NCBI GenBank assembly: GCA_021811185.1
Contig: JAJZPL010000009.1
Location: 1 to 64,000 of the forward strand
Direction: 5' to 3'
DNA length: 64,000 bases
Source of the DNA: a bacterium
GTDB lineage: Bacteria > Elusimicrobiota > Elusimicrobia > Elusimicrobiales > UBA9959
In this document: positions 50,698-59,625 of the stretch, piece after piece
Numbering within the stretch: the first letter of the stretch is position 1
How the letters are laid out: each line of letters starts with the position of its first letter
Notes under the pieces: generated by a model
The model's input: only the letters and a program-made list of their open reading frames with translations
The model's database searches: none
What the model was told of the DNA's origin: nothing
Made by a program: the position numbers and the translations under genes

Positions 50698-52052
50698 GCC
50701 GTAACGGCGGGCAGCAGGATGCGCACCGTCAGCCCGGCGCCGGGAGGAGAGGAGACCTCTATCTTCCCGGAGAAACTCTCCACCATGGCCCTGGCCAGGC
50801 CCAGGCCCAGGCCGGAGCCGGAAGTTGAATAGCCTCTCTCGAACAGCCGGGGCAGGTTCTCGGGCCTGACCCCGGGCCCGGTGTCCTCTACGCTGACGGA
50901 AGCGCTCCCGCCGGAGCCGCGCGTCCTCAAGATGATGCGGCCTCCGGCCGGAGTGTTCCTCACGGCGTTGTCCACGATATTCAGCAGGGCCTGTTCCAGT
51001 TTGCCGGCCTGCACCAGCGCCGACACCGCCTCCAGCTCGGTCTCCACCTTCTGGGCCCTGGGCAGGGCCAGCACCGCGGCCTTCTTGGCTATCCGGGCGA
51101 CCAGCGCGTCCAGGCGCTCCTCTTTAGGCCGGCCCGCGCCGCGGCCGTCCAGGCGGGAATATTCCAGGATATCCTCGATGACGCGCGTCATCGTCTCCAG
51201 TTCGGCCAGGTTGCTCTCCAGCACCGCCACGGCCTCCGCGCGGCCCGGCTTGCCCAGCAGCGCCACCTCGGTCTCGCCGCGCATTACGGTTATGGGCGTC
51301 TTCAGCTGGTGGCTGACGTTGGAGGCGAACTGTTTCATCTTTATCGAGTAGGCCTCTATGGCGGCCAGCATGCCGTTGAGCACGTCCACCAGCGCGCCCA
51401 GCTCGTCCTCGGCGCGGTGGCGCGGGATGCGTCCGCTCAGGTCCCCCTCGCCGGCCTTAATGGCCACCTCCACGATGCGGTCTATCGGGGACAGCGCCCG
51501 GCCGGCTATCGCCCAGCCGGCCCAGCCGGCCGCGAGGAAAAAGAGCAGAGCGGTCCCGCCCAGCAGCGCCCAGCTGCCGGCCGACAGCGCCCGCAGCGGC
51601 GACGGCAGCGGCAGCCCCAGCTCCAGCAGCAGCCCGCCGGCCACCCCGGGCAGGAAAACCGAGGCCGTCCGGAGCTTTCCCCCGGCCTGCAGGCGGACCG
51701 TCTCCAGCGAGATCCTTTTCCGGGTGTAAACCGCCGCGCCGGCCGGCGGCCGCAGGGCGGCCAGGCCGGGGTCGGAACTGTACAGGAGGTCCCCGCCTGG
51801 GCCGCGCAGGGAGACGAAAAATCCGTCGAGACTTTCCGAGAAGCGGTCCAGGCGCGGCCGGACGCGCTCGAGTTCGAATGGGCCGGGCGCGGCCAGGATA
51901 TCGGCCGCCTCGTCGGCGGTAGACCGCAGTTTGCGGTCCGCCAGGGACTCCAGGCCGCGGTTAAAGAAAAAAACCGCCGTCAGCGCCGATAAAAGGAAAA
52001 AAGCCGCGGTGGCGGCCAGATAGAGCAGCGCCAGGCGCCGGCGCAGCGTCAT
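50667..52052 (-). CDS. Membrane sensor histidine kinase
   Basis: 461 residues. Two membrane segments (about 8-30 and 155-180) flank a periplasmic domain of about 120 residues. A HAMP domain, HisKA with His in SNVSHQLKTPITVMRG (about 255) and HATPase (NIVDNAVRNTPAGG, DTGPGVR, GSGLGLGLAR) follow. It overlaps its regulator gene by 4 bp. Its last 10 codons overlap the end of the barrel gene on the other strand. Confidence 0.92.
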   Translation of the reverse strand: MTLRRRLALLYLAATAAFFLLSALTAVFFFNRGLESLADRKLRSTADEAADILAAPGPFELERVRPRLDRFSESLDGFFVSLRGPGGDLLYSSDPGLAALRPPAGAAVYTRKRISLETVRLQAGGKLRTASVFLPGVAGGLLLELGLPLPSPLRALSAGSWALLGGTALLFFLAAGWAGWAIAGRALSPIDRIVEVAIKAGEGDLSGRIPRHRAEDELGALVDVLNGMLAAIEAYSIKMKQFASNVSHQLKTPITVMRGETEVALLGKPGRAEAVAVLESNLAELETMTRVIEDILEYSRLDGRGAGRPKEERLDALVARIAKKAAVLALPRAQKVETELEAVSALVQAGKLEQALLNIVDNAVRNTPAGGRIILRTRGSGGSASVSVEDTGPGVRPENLPRLFERGYSTSGSGLGLGLARAMVESFSGKIEVSSPPGAGLTVRILLPAVTAQNLPSRPTE

Positions 52053-52726
52053 GCCCGCCCCTGGACTTCTATCTTGTACCCTACGCCGTAGACCGTCTGC
52101 AGCAGCTTATCGCCGGCTCCGGCGTCGATCTTGCGCCTGAGGCGCCCCACGTGCACGTCCAGCACGTTGGAGTCCACCTCGAAGGAACCTTCCCACGCGT
52201 GCTCCCACAGCACGGCCCGGCTTACCGGCCGGCCGGCGTTGCGCAGCAGGATCTCCAACAGCGCGAATTCCTTATTGGTCAGTTCTATGGTTTTCCCGGC
52301 GCGGACAGCCTTGCGCGCCCTGACGTCCAGCGTCAGGTCGCCGGCGGCCAGCACGTCCGTGTTCTTTTCGACCGTGCGCATGAGCACGCGGGCGCGGGCC
52401 ACCAGCTCGCGGAAAGAGAAAGGCTTGGTCAGGTAGTCGTTGGCGCCGGTCTCGAGCCCTCGCACCTTGTCGTCCACCGAGCCGCGGGCGGTCAGCATTA
52501 TGACCGGGGTCTGGTCCCCCTGCCGGCGCAGTTCCTCCAGCAGCGTGAAGCCGTCCCCGTCGGGAAGGTTTACGTCCATAACGATCAGGTCGTAGACGCC
52601 GTTGAGGGTCTGTTTTTCCGCTTCCGCCGCGCTCGCGGCCGTGTCCACGGAAAACCCCTCCTGCGCGAGGCCCTTGGCGATGAAAGCGGAAAGTTTCTTT
52701 TCGTCCTCTATTATCAGTACGCGCAT
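52049..52726 (-). CDS. OmpR-family response regulator
   Basis: 225 residues: receiver (IIEDEKK, acceptor Asp in IVMDVNLPDGDG, LTARG, LTKPFS) plus winged-helix output (ELTNKEFALLEILLRNAGRP, SNVLDVHVGRLRRKI, VYGVGYKIE). The start ATG at 52726 is preferred to a TTG three codons upstream. It is encoded first and overlaps the kinase by 4 bp. It may regulate the convergent barrel and secreted-protein operon. Confidence 0.93.
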   Translation of the reverse strand: MRVLIIEDEKKLSAFIAKGLAQEGFSVDTAASAAEAEKQTLNGVYDLIVMDVNLPDGDGFTLLEELRRQGDQTPVIMLTARGSVDDKVRGLETGANDYLTKPFSFRELVARARVLMRTVEKNTDVLAAGDLTLDVRARKAVRAGKTIELTNKEFALLEILLRNAGRPVSRAVLWEHAWEGSFEVDSNVLDVHVGRLRRKIDAGAGDKLLQTVYGVGYKIEVQGRA

Positions 52727-52823
52727 AATGTTCAAGCCGGGCGGCCGGTCCGGTATATATTAGCAAAATAGGCCCGCAGCCACGCCCCGCGCGGCAGCCA
52801 AATATTATAAACTTCCTGACAGC

Positions 52824-53537
52824 ATGAGAATGGAAGAATCCTCCGACACCGCGGCCTGCCCCTATTGCGGGGCCGGCAACCCGCTCGACAACGAATTTTG
52901 CGGCGCCTGTTATAAGAACCTGCACATCCCGGCCGGGGTGCGGGCGGAGGCTAAGGTCAGAAAGCTCATGAGCGGGACCAGGGCGCGCTCCGCCGCTTCG
53001 GCCGCGGAGAGCCGGCCGGCGGTCCGCCTGTGGGCGCGCGCCCTCCTCGTAGCGGGGCTGTTCCTGTTCTACCTGCAGTGGTTCAAGAAAGAGAACTATT
53101 TCTCCCCTTTGGACTTCGTCAACCTGGGCTTCCACGAAGCCGGCCATATTTTCCTGGGCTTTTTCGGGCGCTTCATCATGTTCCTCGGCGGCACCCTCTT
53201 CCAGCTGCTGGTCCCCGCCGTCTGCCTGCTACACCTGAAAAGGCGCGGCGCCAACCTGGGCTGGCAGCTCTGCCTGTTCTGGCTGGGCGAGAACCTGCTC
53301 AATATCAGCATCTACGCCGGCGACGCCATAAAGCAGACGCTGCCGCTGGTGGGCGGCGGCGAGCACGACTGGACCTACCTGCTGACCGAAACCGGCCTGA
53401 TCGCGCACCCCGCCGGCGTGGCCGGGGTAATTTTCCTGGCCGGCTCGGCGGTGATCTTCCTCAGCTTCTGGTTCATAGGCTTGGACGCCCTGGCCCGGGA
53501 GCCGCTGGAGCTGGGCACTCTAGACCGCGGTTTTTAG
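52824..53537 (+). CDS. Zinc-ribbon protein fused to HEAGH-motif membrane domain
   Basis: 237 residues. The N-terminus has a zinc ribbon, CPYCGAGN then CGACYKN, two CxxC knuckles 13 residues apart. After a linker come about five hydrophobic segments. The second carries HEAGHIFLGFFGRF (about residue 110), an HExxH motif as in membrane metalloproteases of M50 type. A later conserved-looking acidic/His site is GGGEHDW. The third M50 motif (NxxPxxxLDG) is not seen, so protease activity is unproven. The ATG at 52824 has an alternative two codons later. Confidence 0.75.
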   Translation: MRMEESSDTAACPYCGAGNPLDNEFCGACYKNLHIPAGVRAEAKVRKLMSGTRARSAASAAESRPAVRLWARALLVAGLFLFYLQWFKKENYFSPLDFVNLGFHEAGHIFLGFFGRFIMFLGGTLFQLLVPAVCLLHLKRRGANLGWQLCLFWLGENLLNISIYAGDAIKQTLPLVGGGEHDWTYLLTETGLIAHPAGVAGVIFLAGSAVIFLSFWFIGLDALAREPLELGTLDRGF

Positions 53538-53642
53538 TTTTGAACTTTTACCGCCTCTTCCGACACTAATAAACATAGGACCTACTGCATCAAGGGAATT
53601 TAGGCCCTTTCGCACAGGGATGGAGGCCGCCATAATATGACC

Positions 53643-54389
53643 ATGCTCCGCAACGCGTTTATCCTGCTGCTTGCCGCCGCCCCCGCTTCCGCGGAGGGGC
53701 TGCCTGAATTCAACCTGAACGCGCTGCACGCCAAAGACCTGCTGCGCCGCGATCGTAACCGGGAACTAGCCGCCGCCATGCGCGACTACGATATGATCCC
53801 CAATGCGCCCCAGCCGGTCTTCGTGCGCATGGACGGCGGCCCCGTACCGGAACTGCCCGGCCCGGAAGTTTACCAGGTCTACGACCCTTTCCCAGGCCCC
53901 AGCCTGCCCCCGCCCCTTTCGAAAGCCGGCTACGTCCTGCTGACCTCCTCTACCAGGCTGAAGATAGACCGCGAGAAGGGCGAACTGACCGTGACCTTCC
54001 CGGAAGCGCAGTTCTCCGGCTGGGCTTTCGGCGGCACGGAGGAACTGTTCGTTAAAGTTACGCCGGGCAGAACTTCGCCGCGCATCTCGTGGGCCGCGGT
54101 GCTGTGCTCCAGGGGCTCGTACCTTGGGTATAAAGGCGGCACGGTAACCTTTCCCTCGCGCAGCGGCAGCTACTCGCTGAAGGAAACGCTGGCCCTAGGC
54201 TCGCCGAAAGGCGGCATAAGCAGGACCCACCGCTGGCTCACCGCCGGCATGATGACGCTGGACGACCTGTGCTCCGACGATTTCCGCAAAAAGATGAAGG
54301 ACGCCAGGGCCGAAACCCTGCCGCCCAGGATAGGCGCCTATAGTTTTGAATTCAACCCCGACACGAACACGCTTAAAGCTAAGTGGTAA
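53643..54389 (+). CDS. Secreted protein of unknown function
   Basis: 248 residues with a signal peptide (LRNAFILLLAAAPASAEG). The mature part has a Pro-rich region (about 65-95) and a beta-rich C-terminal domain (VLLTSSTRLKIDREKGELTV, FGGTEELFVKVTPG). No family is recognised. An ATG two codons upstream (53637) is also possible; 53643 is preferred because CATAAT ends 6 nt before it, the spacing seen at other apparent leaderless starts. Its 3' end overlaps the convergent flippase gene by 11 bp. Confidence 0.75.
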   Translation: MLRNAFILLLAAAPASAEGLPEFNLNALHAKDLLRRDRNRELAAAMRDYDMIPNAPQPVFVRMDGGPVPELPGPEVYQVYDPFPGPSLPPPLSKAGYVLLTSSTRLKIDREKGELTVTFPEAQFSGWAFGGTEELFVKVTPGRTSPRISWAAVLCSRGSYLGYKGGTVTFPSRSGSYSLKETLALGSPKGGISRTHRWLTAGMMTLDDLCSDDFRKKMKDARAETLPPRIGAYSFEFNPDTNTLKAKW

Positions 54390-55740
54390 CGGCCGCCTTC
54401 TGCCATTTGCGGCGCTTTTTAAAAAAGATTTTAACCCCCGGCAAAATAGCGGCCAGCGAGATCAGGGCCGCCGAGGCGGCTACCGCGGAAATGCCGGAAT
54501 ACCTGGCCATCAGCGGAACTAAAGCCGCGTACGCCAGACCCGTGCCCAGGGTCAGATACATGTATGGTTCGTGACGATACGCCCTGAGGTAGCAGGCCAT
54601 CGCGGCCACCGGCAGCTGGAACATAGCCGCCAGCATGAACAACCCCAATGGCAGCGAGGCGGGCAGCCGGTGTATCCAGGCATAGTGGAGATAATGGAGC
54701 CCGGAAAGCAGGAGCACCACGGGCAGCAGCAGCCCCAGGGCGACCAGCGCCATCTGCCCGAAAGCCCTACGGAACAGCTTATCCAGTTCCTCAAACCGCT
54801 TTTTTGCTATAAGCCAGCTGAATTCGGGGATCCGGCATCTCACCCAGTTGAGCGGGATATTCACCATGGCAGTCGTTATCGTGCCGATCACGCCCATTTG
54901 CCCTGCGACAACGGGGCCGCAGAAATAGAATAAGACCGGGGTGACGAACGCGGTAGTAAAATAACTGGACGCCACGCTCACAGCAAGCCGCCATTGCAGC
55001 GGCCAGATCTTCGTCCGCCAGTCAATCAGGCCCCGGGGTTTTATGCGCAGCAGGACGTCGAAAAACTTCCGGTATTTGGCGAACAAGATCGAAACCATGA
55101 TCGCGAACGAGGCCGCTGAAGCGGCTGCCGGCGCCCATAACCCTACCCCGGACAGGATAGCGGCCCAGGTCACCACGCTGCCTGCCGCCGCCTGCACGAG
55201 CCGGTATTTGCTGGTGGCATGCAGCTGGCCGCAGCCGTCGAGGATGTAAAGCGCCGGCGTCACAAAGAAATTAAGGTACCCCATAAGGCAGAACGCGAGC
55301 CAGGCCGAGGTCACCCCGCCCGGGGTCCCCGCCTTGGAATTGAAAAAGATCAGCCCGCCCGCCGCTACAGAAAAGAACGCCGCGCTGCCCACCCAGAAAA
55401 ACCATTTATAAGCTATACGCAGCACTTCGGCCAATTCGCCCCGCCCCTGTTCCTCCCCGATAATGACGCCTTCCTCGTTCAGGCCCAGCTTCGCCCAGAT
55501 ATGCCCCGCCATCAGCTGAAACACCGACCCGGCCCCGAGTTCAAGCAGGTTGGCGAGAGCCAGTACGCCGTAGAAAGTATAGTAATAACCCTGCTCCGGC
55601 GGCGTCAGGTAGGTTATTATCAGGAAAATGCTCAGCGGCCCGGCCAGGATGGACCAGCTGTAGGTAAGCACGGCAAAGACTATGGCCCGGTTCACCCCGG
55701 CTTTTATGGCTAGCTCTTTCACGTTCTGTTTCAGGCCCAT
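54379..55740 (-). CDS. Polysaccharide flippase-like membrane protein
   Basis: 453 residues with about 12 membrane segments in the pattern of Wzx/MATE-like lipid-linked oligosaccharide flippases (ILAGPLSIFLIITYLTPPEQ, YYYTFYGVLALANLLELG). It is the last gene of the glycan cluster, 9 bp after a glycosyltransferase. Substrate is unknown. Confidence 0.82.
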   Translation of the reverse strand: MGLKQNVKELAIKAGVNRAIVFAVLTYSWSILAGPLSIFLIITYLTPPEQGYYYTFYGVLALANLLELGAGSVFQLMAGHIWAKLGLNEEGVIIGEEQGRGELAEVLRIAYKWFFWVGSAAFFSVAAGGLIFFNSKAGTPGGVTSAWLAFCLMGYLNFFVTPALYILDGCGQLHATSKYRLVQAAAGSVVTWAAILSGVGLWAPAAASAASFAIMVSILFAKYRKFFDVLLRIKPRGLIDWRTKIWPLQWRLAVSVASSYFTTAFVTPVLFYFCGPVVAGQMGVIGTITTAMVNIPLNWVRCRIPEFSWLIAKKRFEELDKLFRRAFGQMALVALGLLLPVVLLLSGLHYLHYAWIHRLPASLPLGLFMLAAMFQLPVAAMACYLRAYRHEPYMYLTLGTGLAYAALVPLMARYSGISAVAASAALISLAAILPGVKIFFKKRRKWQKAAVTT

Positions 55741-55749
55741 AGAAAAATG

Positions 55750-56781
55750 TTAAAGACTATCTATAACTTCCAGGTATTTCCGCGTGAATATTTTTTCCGA
55801 AAAATTGTCCCTGACAAAACCCGCGGCCTCCAGGCCCACGGTCTTCCTGATTTCGGCCGAAGCGCCCAGCCGCCTTATAGCCTGCGCCCAGTCCTGCGGG
55901 CTGCGCGCGATATACCCGGTAACGCCTTCTTTTATAACTTCCAGGTGCGACTCCACCGGGCTGGCCACCACCGGGAGCCCCATCCCCATCATCAGCAAGG
56001 CCCGGCCGGCCGGCTTGGCCCGGTAAAAAGCGCCGCCGCAGTCCACGGGCACTATCCCGATATCGCACTTAGCTGTTTCCGCCAGCAAAGTGTCATAATC
56101 CCAGTCGACGAAACGGCAGGGCAGCTTCTGCCCGCCGATAAACTCCCCGACGGTCCGTGGGACCTTCCCGAGGTAGCGCCCCTGCGGCGCCGCGGACGTT
56201 ATCAAGACCAGTTCGTACCCGCCCTCGCCGGCCAGTTCGTCGAGGGCCCGCCCCATGGCCCGGAACCCGTGCAGGCTGGACGCGTTGCCGAACCAGGCGA
56301 TCCGGCATGGCTTTTTCTGCTCGTAAGCCGCGCGGAACGCCAGGATATCGTCCGTGATCGCATCGGTCACTACCGAGGAATTCTTGTTCAGCTCCGTGAA
56401 TTTGCGCAGAAGCGCGGAACTGCCGACGACCATGCGCTCGCATTTCCCTATCATTTTGCCGAGCCTGCGGAATTGACCTTCGACGAGGCTTAACTTCAGG
56501 CGGTAATAGATCCTGCCCGGCAGGAGGTAGTTGGAGTAGGGAAAAGTAAGGACGTCGTCGACGCTGTCGCCGATTAGCGGGACCCCCGCGGCATGAAGGC
56601 GCTCAAGGATCCGCTCGTTGCGCAGGGCGATCGGGATTATCACGGCGTCATACTTCCCGTTTTCGGCCCAATATTGCGCCGTATGCCCGGAACCGGGCAG
56701 ATTTCTTATCAGGACGTCGTAGCGCCACCGGTGCATCACGTGCCCCGGGTCGGCGTCAAAAGGTATGATCCCGATATTCAT
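55750..56781 (-). CDS. Glycosyltransferase (GT-B fold, GT4-like)
   Basis: 343 residues with a C-terminal nucleotide-sugar-binding half typical of GT-B enzymes: IAWFGNASSLHGFRAMGRAL, CDIGIVPVDCGGAFYRAKPA, and GMGLPVVASPVESHLEVIKE with its Glu near the phosphates. The N-terminus begins MNIGIIPFDADPGHVMHRWR. Sugar and acceptor are unknown. It lies between a GT2 gene (31 bp upstream) and the flippase gene. Confidence 0.85.
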   Translation of the reverse strand: MNIGIIPFDADPGHVMHRWRYDVLIRNLPGSGHTAQYWAENGKYDAVIIPIALRNERILERLHAAGVPLIGDSVDDVLTFPYSNYLLPGRIYYRLKLSLVEGQFRRLGKMIGKCERMVVGSSALLRKFTELNKNSSVVTDAITDDILAFRAAYEQKKPCRIAWFGNASSLHGFRAMGRALDELAGEGGYELVLITSAAPQGRYLGKVPRTVGEFIGGQKLPCRFVDWDYDTLLAETAKCDIGIVPVDCGGAFYRAKPAGRALLMMGMGLPVVASPVESHLEVIKEGVTGYIARSPQDWAQAIRRLGASAEIRKTVGLEAAGFVRDNFSEKIFTRKYLEVIDSL

Positions 56782-56812
56782 AAATTAAGCATCGAACGCC
56801 CTGCGGGCTGGA

Positions 56813-57793
56813 TCACGGCCGGCTGCCGCGCCGCCGTCTCCCCCAGTATAATATTTTTAAAATTATATGCGACAGAATTACCGCGTTGATATAGGCGAAT
56901 TCCCGCAGGGAAATGCCGCTTTTTTCATACATTGCGCGCGTCAGCCGGAAAAAGTGCCGCTTGTGCCGTATTATTATGGATTTATAAATGTTTATAAGCT
57001 GGCCGAGCACCACCCGTTTTCGCCACAGCGCCAGTTCAGCCGCGGTGAACAGCCCGGTCTTGACGGCCATCTCGTAGGGGCGGACGAACCAGTCCATATG
57101 GTTGAGCAGCATTTCACTGTTCCGGCTGTAGTTCTGGATCAGGTTGTTCTCGTGGATCCTGTACGCCGAGACCGGTTTCCCGATATAGCCGACGTCGCCG
57201 GACAGGCACATCTCCAGAAAAAGCTCCGAATCGCAGGCGATATTGTACTCGTTCGAAAAGGCGTTCAGCTTAATTGCCAGCGGCCGGTTAAAGAGCACAT
57301 TGCAAAGCATGAAATCCTGCGGCCCTACGGCGTCGCGCGTTAAAAAAATAGTTTTCCCGCTTTGATTCCTTCCGAAAGGAAGGTCCAGGGGCGTGTCCGT
57401 CTTCCCGGTGCGCCGGTACCCGTTGGCATAGACCAGCATCGTTTTCGGGAATTCATTGATAAGCCGCACCGCCTCCGCGATGTAGTCCGGATCCAGCAAG
57501 AGATCGTCGTCAGAAAGCAATAAGAACCATTCGCCGGCGGTATGTTCCAGCAGCGCTTTTCTCCAATTGCCTACCATGCCTAGGTTCGAGCTGTTTTTAA
57601 AGTAGCGGAACCTCGGGTCGCCCGTGTAGCCGGAGACAGCAGCCTGGGTACCGTCCGTAGAGGCGTTGTCGGCCACGACTACCTCAAGGTTCGGATAGGT
57701 CTGGGCCAGCGCCGAGTCGATAGCTTCCTTAAGCAGCGCGGCGCGGTTGTAGGTGGGGATGATAATGCTCACCAGCGGCGCGGCGGCGCTCAT
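56813..57793 (-). CDS. Family 2 glycosyltransferase
   Basis: 326 residues of GT-A fold: VSIIIPTYNRAALLKEAIDS at the N-terminus, VVVADNASTDGTQ, and the metal-binding DxD-type LLLSDDDLLLDP at about residue 95. The C-terminal part is basic and helical, with a hydrophobic end that may touch the membrane. It belongs to the surface glycan cluster. Confidence 0.9.
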   Translation of the reverse strand: MSAAAPLVSIIIPTYNRAALLKEAIDSALAQTYPNLEVVVADNASTDGTQAAVSGYTGDPRFRYFKNSSNLGMVGNWRKALLEHTAGEWFLLLSDDDLLLDPDYIAEAVRLINEFPKTMLVYANGYRRTGKTDTPLDLPFGRNQSGKTIFLTRDAVGPQDFMLCNVLFNRPLAIKLNAFSNEYNIACDSELFLEMCLSGDVGYIGKPVSAYRIHENNLIQNYSRNSEMLLNHMDWFVRPYEMAVKTGLFTAAELALWRKRVVLGQLINIYKSIIIRHKRHFFRLTRAMYEKSGISLREFAYINAVILSHIILKILYWGRRRRGSRP

Positions 57794-57850
57794 TGGATCC
57801 TCCCGGAGATATTTTTCCGTATCATATTAATCCCTGCCGGATTTTCCGGA

Positions 57851-59170
57851 TCATGCCCTGCCGCTGCGCAGCCGCGCGCCGAGCGTTTCTGCCAGCCTGG
57901 CAAGCCTGCGCCTTATCCGGTACCCGACGCTGACGCGCATGCTCTCCCGTATCATCCTGTCCACGTACGCGTAATCCACGCCCTTGATCTTGGCGCCGCT
58001 CCCGGCGCTTCTCCGGTAGCCTTCCGCGGAGGTGATTAGACTAAGGTCGCGCTCCATGCAGTAGGCGTAGAGATCGCTTCCCGGGGCCGGGGTGAAAACC
58101 GAAGGACTGTACATATCCGGCCGTATCTTGCGCATCATGGCCGCCGTCTGGGACATCTCTTCCCTGGTCTCGGTAGGAAGGCCGAACATATAGTTCGCGA
58201 AGATCTTTATGCCGAGGCGTCTGCAGATAGAGGCGGCCTCCAGGTTCTGCGCTACCGTCACCCCTTTCCGGATAAACTGCAGGACCCTGTCGCTTCCGCT
58301 CTCAAAACCGATATAGACCCAGGTAAGCCCGGCCTCCCGCAGGCGCCGCATCAGGTCGTGGCGCCGGCAGATGATGTCGGCCCTGCTCTGGCACACGAAA
58401 GGCTGGGTAAGGCCTCTCGCCTTTTTCTTCTCGCAGAATTCGCCGGCCCATTCGTGGTACTGCGTGAAGCAGTCGTCATGTATCATGAACGACTTCATGC
58501 CGTACTCGCGCGAAAGGTTTTCCAGTTCGTCCAGGACGTTACCGATGCTTCTCCTGCGCACCTTGTTCCCGAACACGGCGCGCTCGGCCGGCTGGCAGAA
58601 AGAGCAGTTATAAAGACAGCCGCGGGAGGCGGTTATGGAAAAGTACGGCGCGGGCATATCCCAAAGCCCGGTGGATTCCCCCTCGGGGGCCAGGCTCCTG
58701 TCCACGAAGGGCAGCGCGTCCAGGTCCGGCGGCATCTCTCCCCGTATAATCCTGGGCGCCGACCGCAAATCTTCCAGCACCAGCGGGAGGGTAACCTCGG
58801 CCTCGTGCGTAAAAACGTGGTCGAATTCAGCGGCCCCGGCGGTCTCCTGGGTCATCAGCGTCGCATGCGGGCCGCCGGCTATCACGCGGAGCGCGGGATC
58901 TTTTTTCTTGATGAGCCCCGCGATCCGGCGCGCAGCGGTGAAATCCACGGTAGCGACGGAGATGAGCGCGGCCTCGAACTCCGAGGCGCCGATAAAACTT
59001 TCAACCTCTTCCCAACTGGCCAGCTTCCGGCAGTCCAGGTAGACAATGGTATGCCCGGCACGCTTCAGCAGGGCGCTGATTATACCGGTCCCATGGTGGA
59101 ACCAGTTCGCGCCGGCGCGGTAGGAGCCGAAACCGTCGGCTAACCCGGGGTATATTAACAGTAGTTTCAT
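57851..59170 (-). CDS. B12-binding-domain radical SAM protein
   Basis: 439 residues. The N-terminal half (about 1-150) is a cobalamin-binding-type Rossmann domain (LISVATVDFTAARRIAGLIK, VIAGGPHATLMT). A radical SAM domain follows with the iron-sulfur motif SRGCLYNCSFCQPAE (about 190). IHDDCFTQYHEWAGEFCEKK and FESGSDRVLQFIRKG are typical of this BchE-like group, which often methylates or rearranges unactivated carbons. The substrate here is probably a lipid or sugar of the glycan pathway. The start overlaps trmL by 4 bp. Confidence 0.9.
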   Translation of the reverse strand: MKLLLIYPGLADGFGSYRAGANWFHHGTGIISALLKRAGHTIVYLDCRKLASWEEVESFIGASEFEAALISVATVDFTAARRIAGLIKKKDPALRVIAGGPHATLMTQETAGAAEFDHVFTHEAEVTLPLVLEDLRSAPRIIRGEMPPDLDALPFVDRSLAPEGESTGLWDMPAPYFSITASRGCLYNCSFCQPAERAVFGNKVRRRSIGNVLDELENLSREYGMKSFMIHDDCFTQYHEWAGEFCEKKKARGLTQPFVCQSRADIICRRHDLMRRLREAGLTWVYIGFESGSDRVLQFIRKGVTVAQNLEAASICRRLGIKIFANYMFGLPTETREEMSQTAAMMRKIRPDMYSPSVFTPAPGSDLYAYCMERDLSLITSAEGYRRSAGSGAKIKGVDYAYVDRMIRESMRVSVGYRIRRRLARLAETLGARLRSGRA

Positions 59171-59625
59171 AAAGGTACCGCCGTACGCCTGAGCCCCTCG
59201 TAAAGGGCTATGCCGGCGGAGGTGGAGAGGTTGAGGGAGCGGACGCGGTCGGAGCTCATCGGGATCCTGTAGATCCGGTCCGCGTATTTTTCGTAGATGC
59301 TGTCGGGGAAGCCCGCCGTCTCGGCGCCGAAGATAAGGCAGGAGTCCTCCAGGTACGGGGCCTCCCAGTAAGTTCTCCCGCCGCGCGTCGAGAAGAAAAG
59401 CAGCGAGGGATTTTCGGGCAGGGTCTTCAGGAAGGACTCGAAGTCCGCGTGCACCGAATATTTCAGGAACTGCCAGTAATCCAGGCCCGAGCGCCGGATC
59501 TCCTTGGAATTTATCTCAAAGCCCATCTTCCCCACGAAAGCCAGCTCCGTGCCGGTGGCCACGCAGGTACGGCCAATGTTGCCGGCGTTCCAGGGTATGT
59601 CGGGATTTATCAAAACGATCTTCAT
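59167..59625 (-). CDS. trmL: tRNA (cytidine/uridine-34 2'-O)-methyltransferase, SPOUT family
   Basis: 152 residues, the standard TrmL length. Motifs: IVLINPDIPWNAGNIGRTCV at the N-terminus, LIFGAETAGFPDSIYE, and RIPMSSDRVRSLNLSTSAGI forming the trefoil-knot SAM site. TrmL methylates the wobble base of some tRNA-Leu. It overlaps asnB and the radical SAM gene by 4 bp each, so it is co-translated with surface-glycan genes, an unusual setting for a tRNA enzyme. Confidence 0.93.
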   Translation of the reverse strand: MKIVLINPDIPWNAGNIGRTCVATGTELAFVGKMGFEINSKEIRRSGLDYWQFLKYSVHADFESFLKTLPENPSLLFFSTRGGRTYWEAPYLEDSCLIFGAETAGFPDSIYEKYADRIYRIPMSSDRVRSLNLSTSAGIALYEGLRRTAVPL

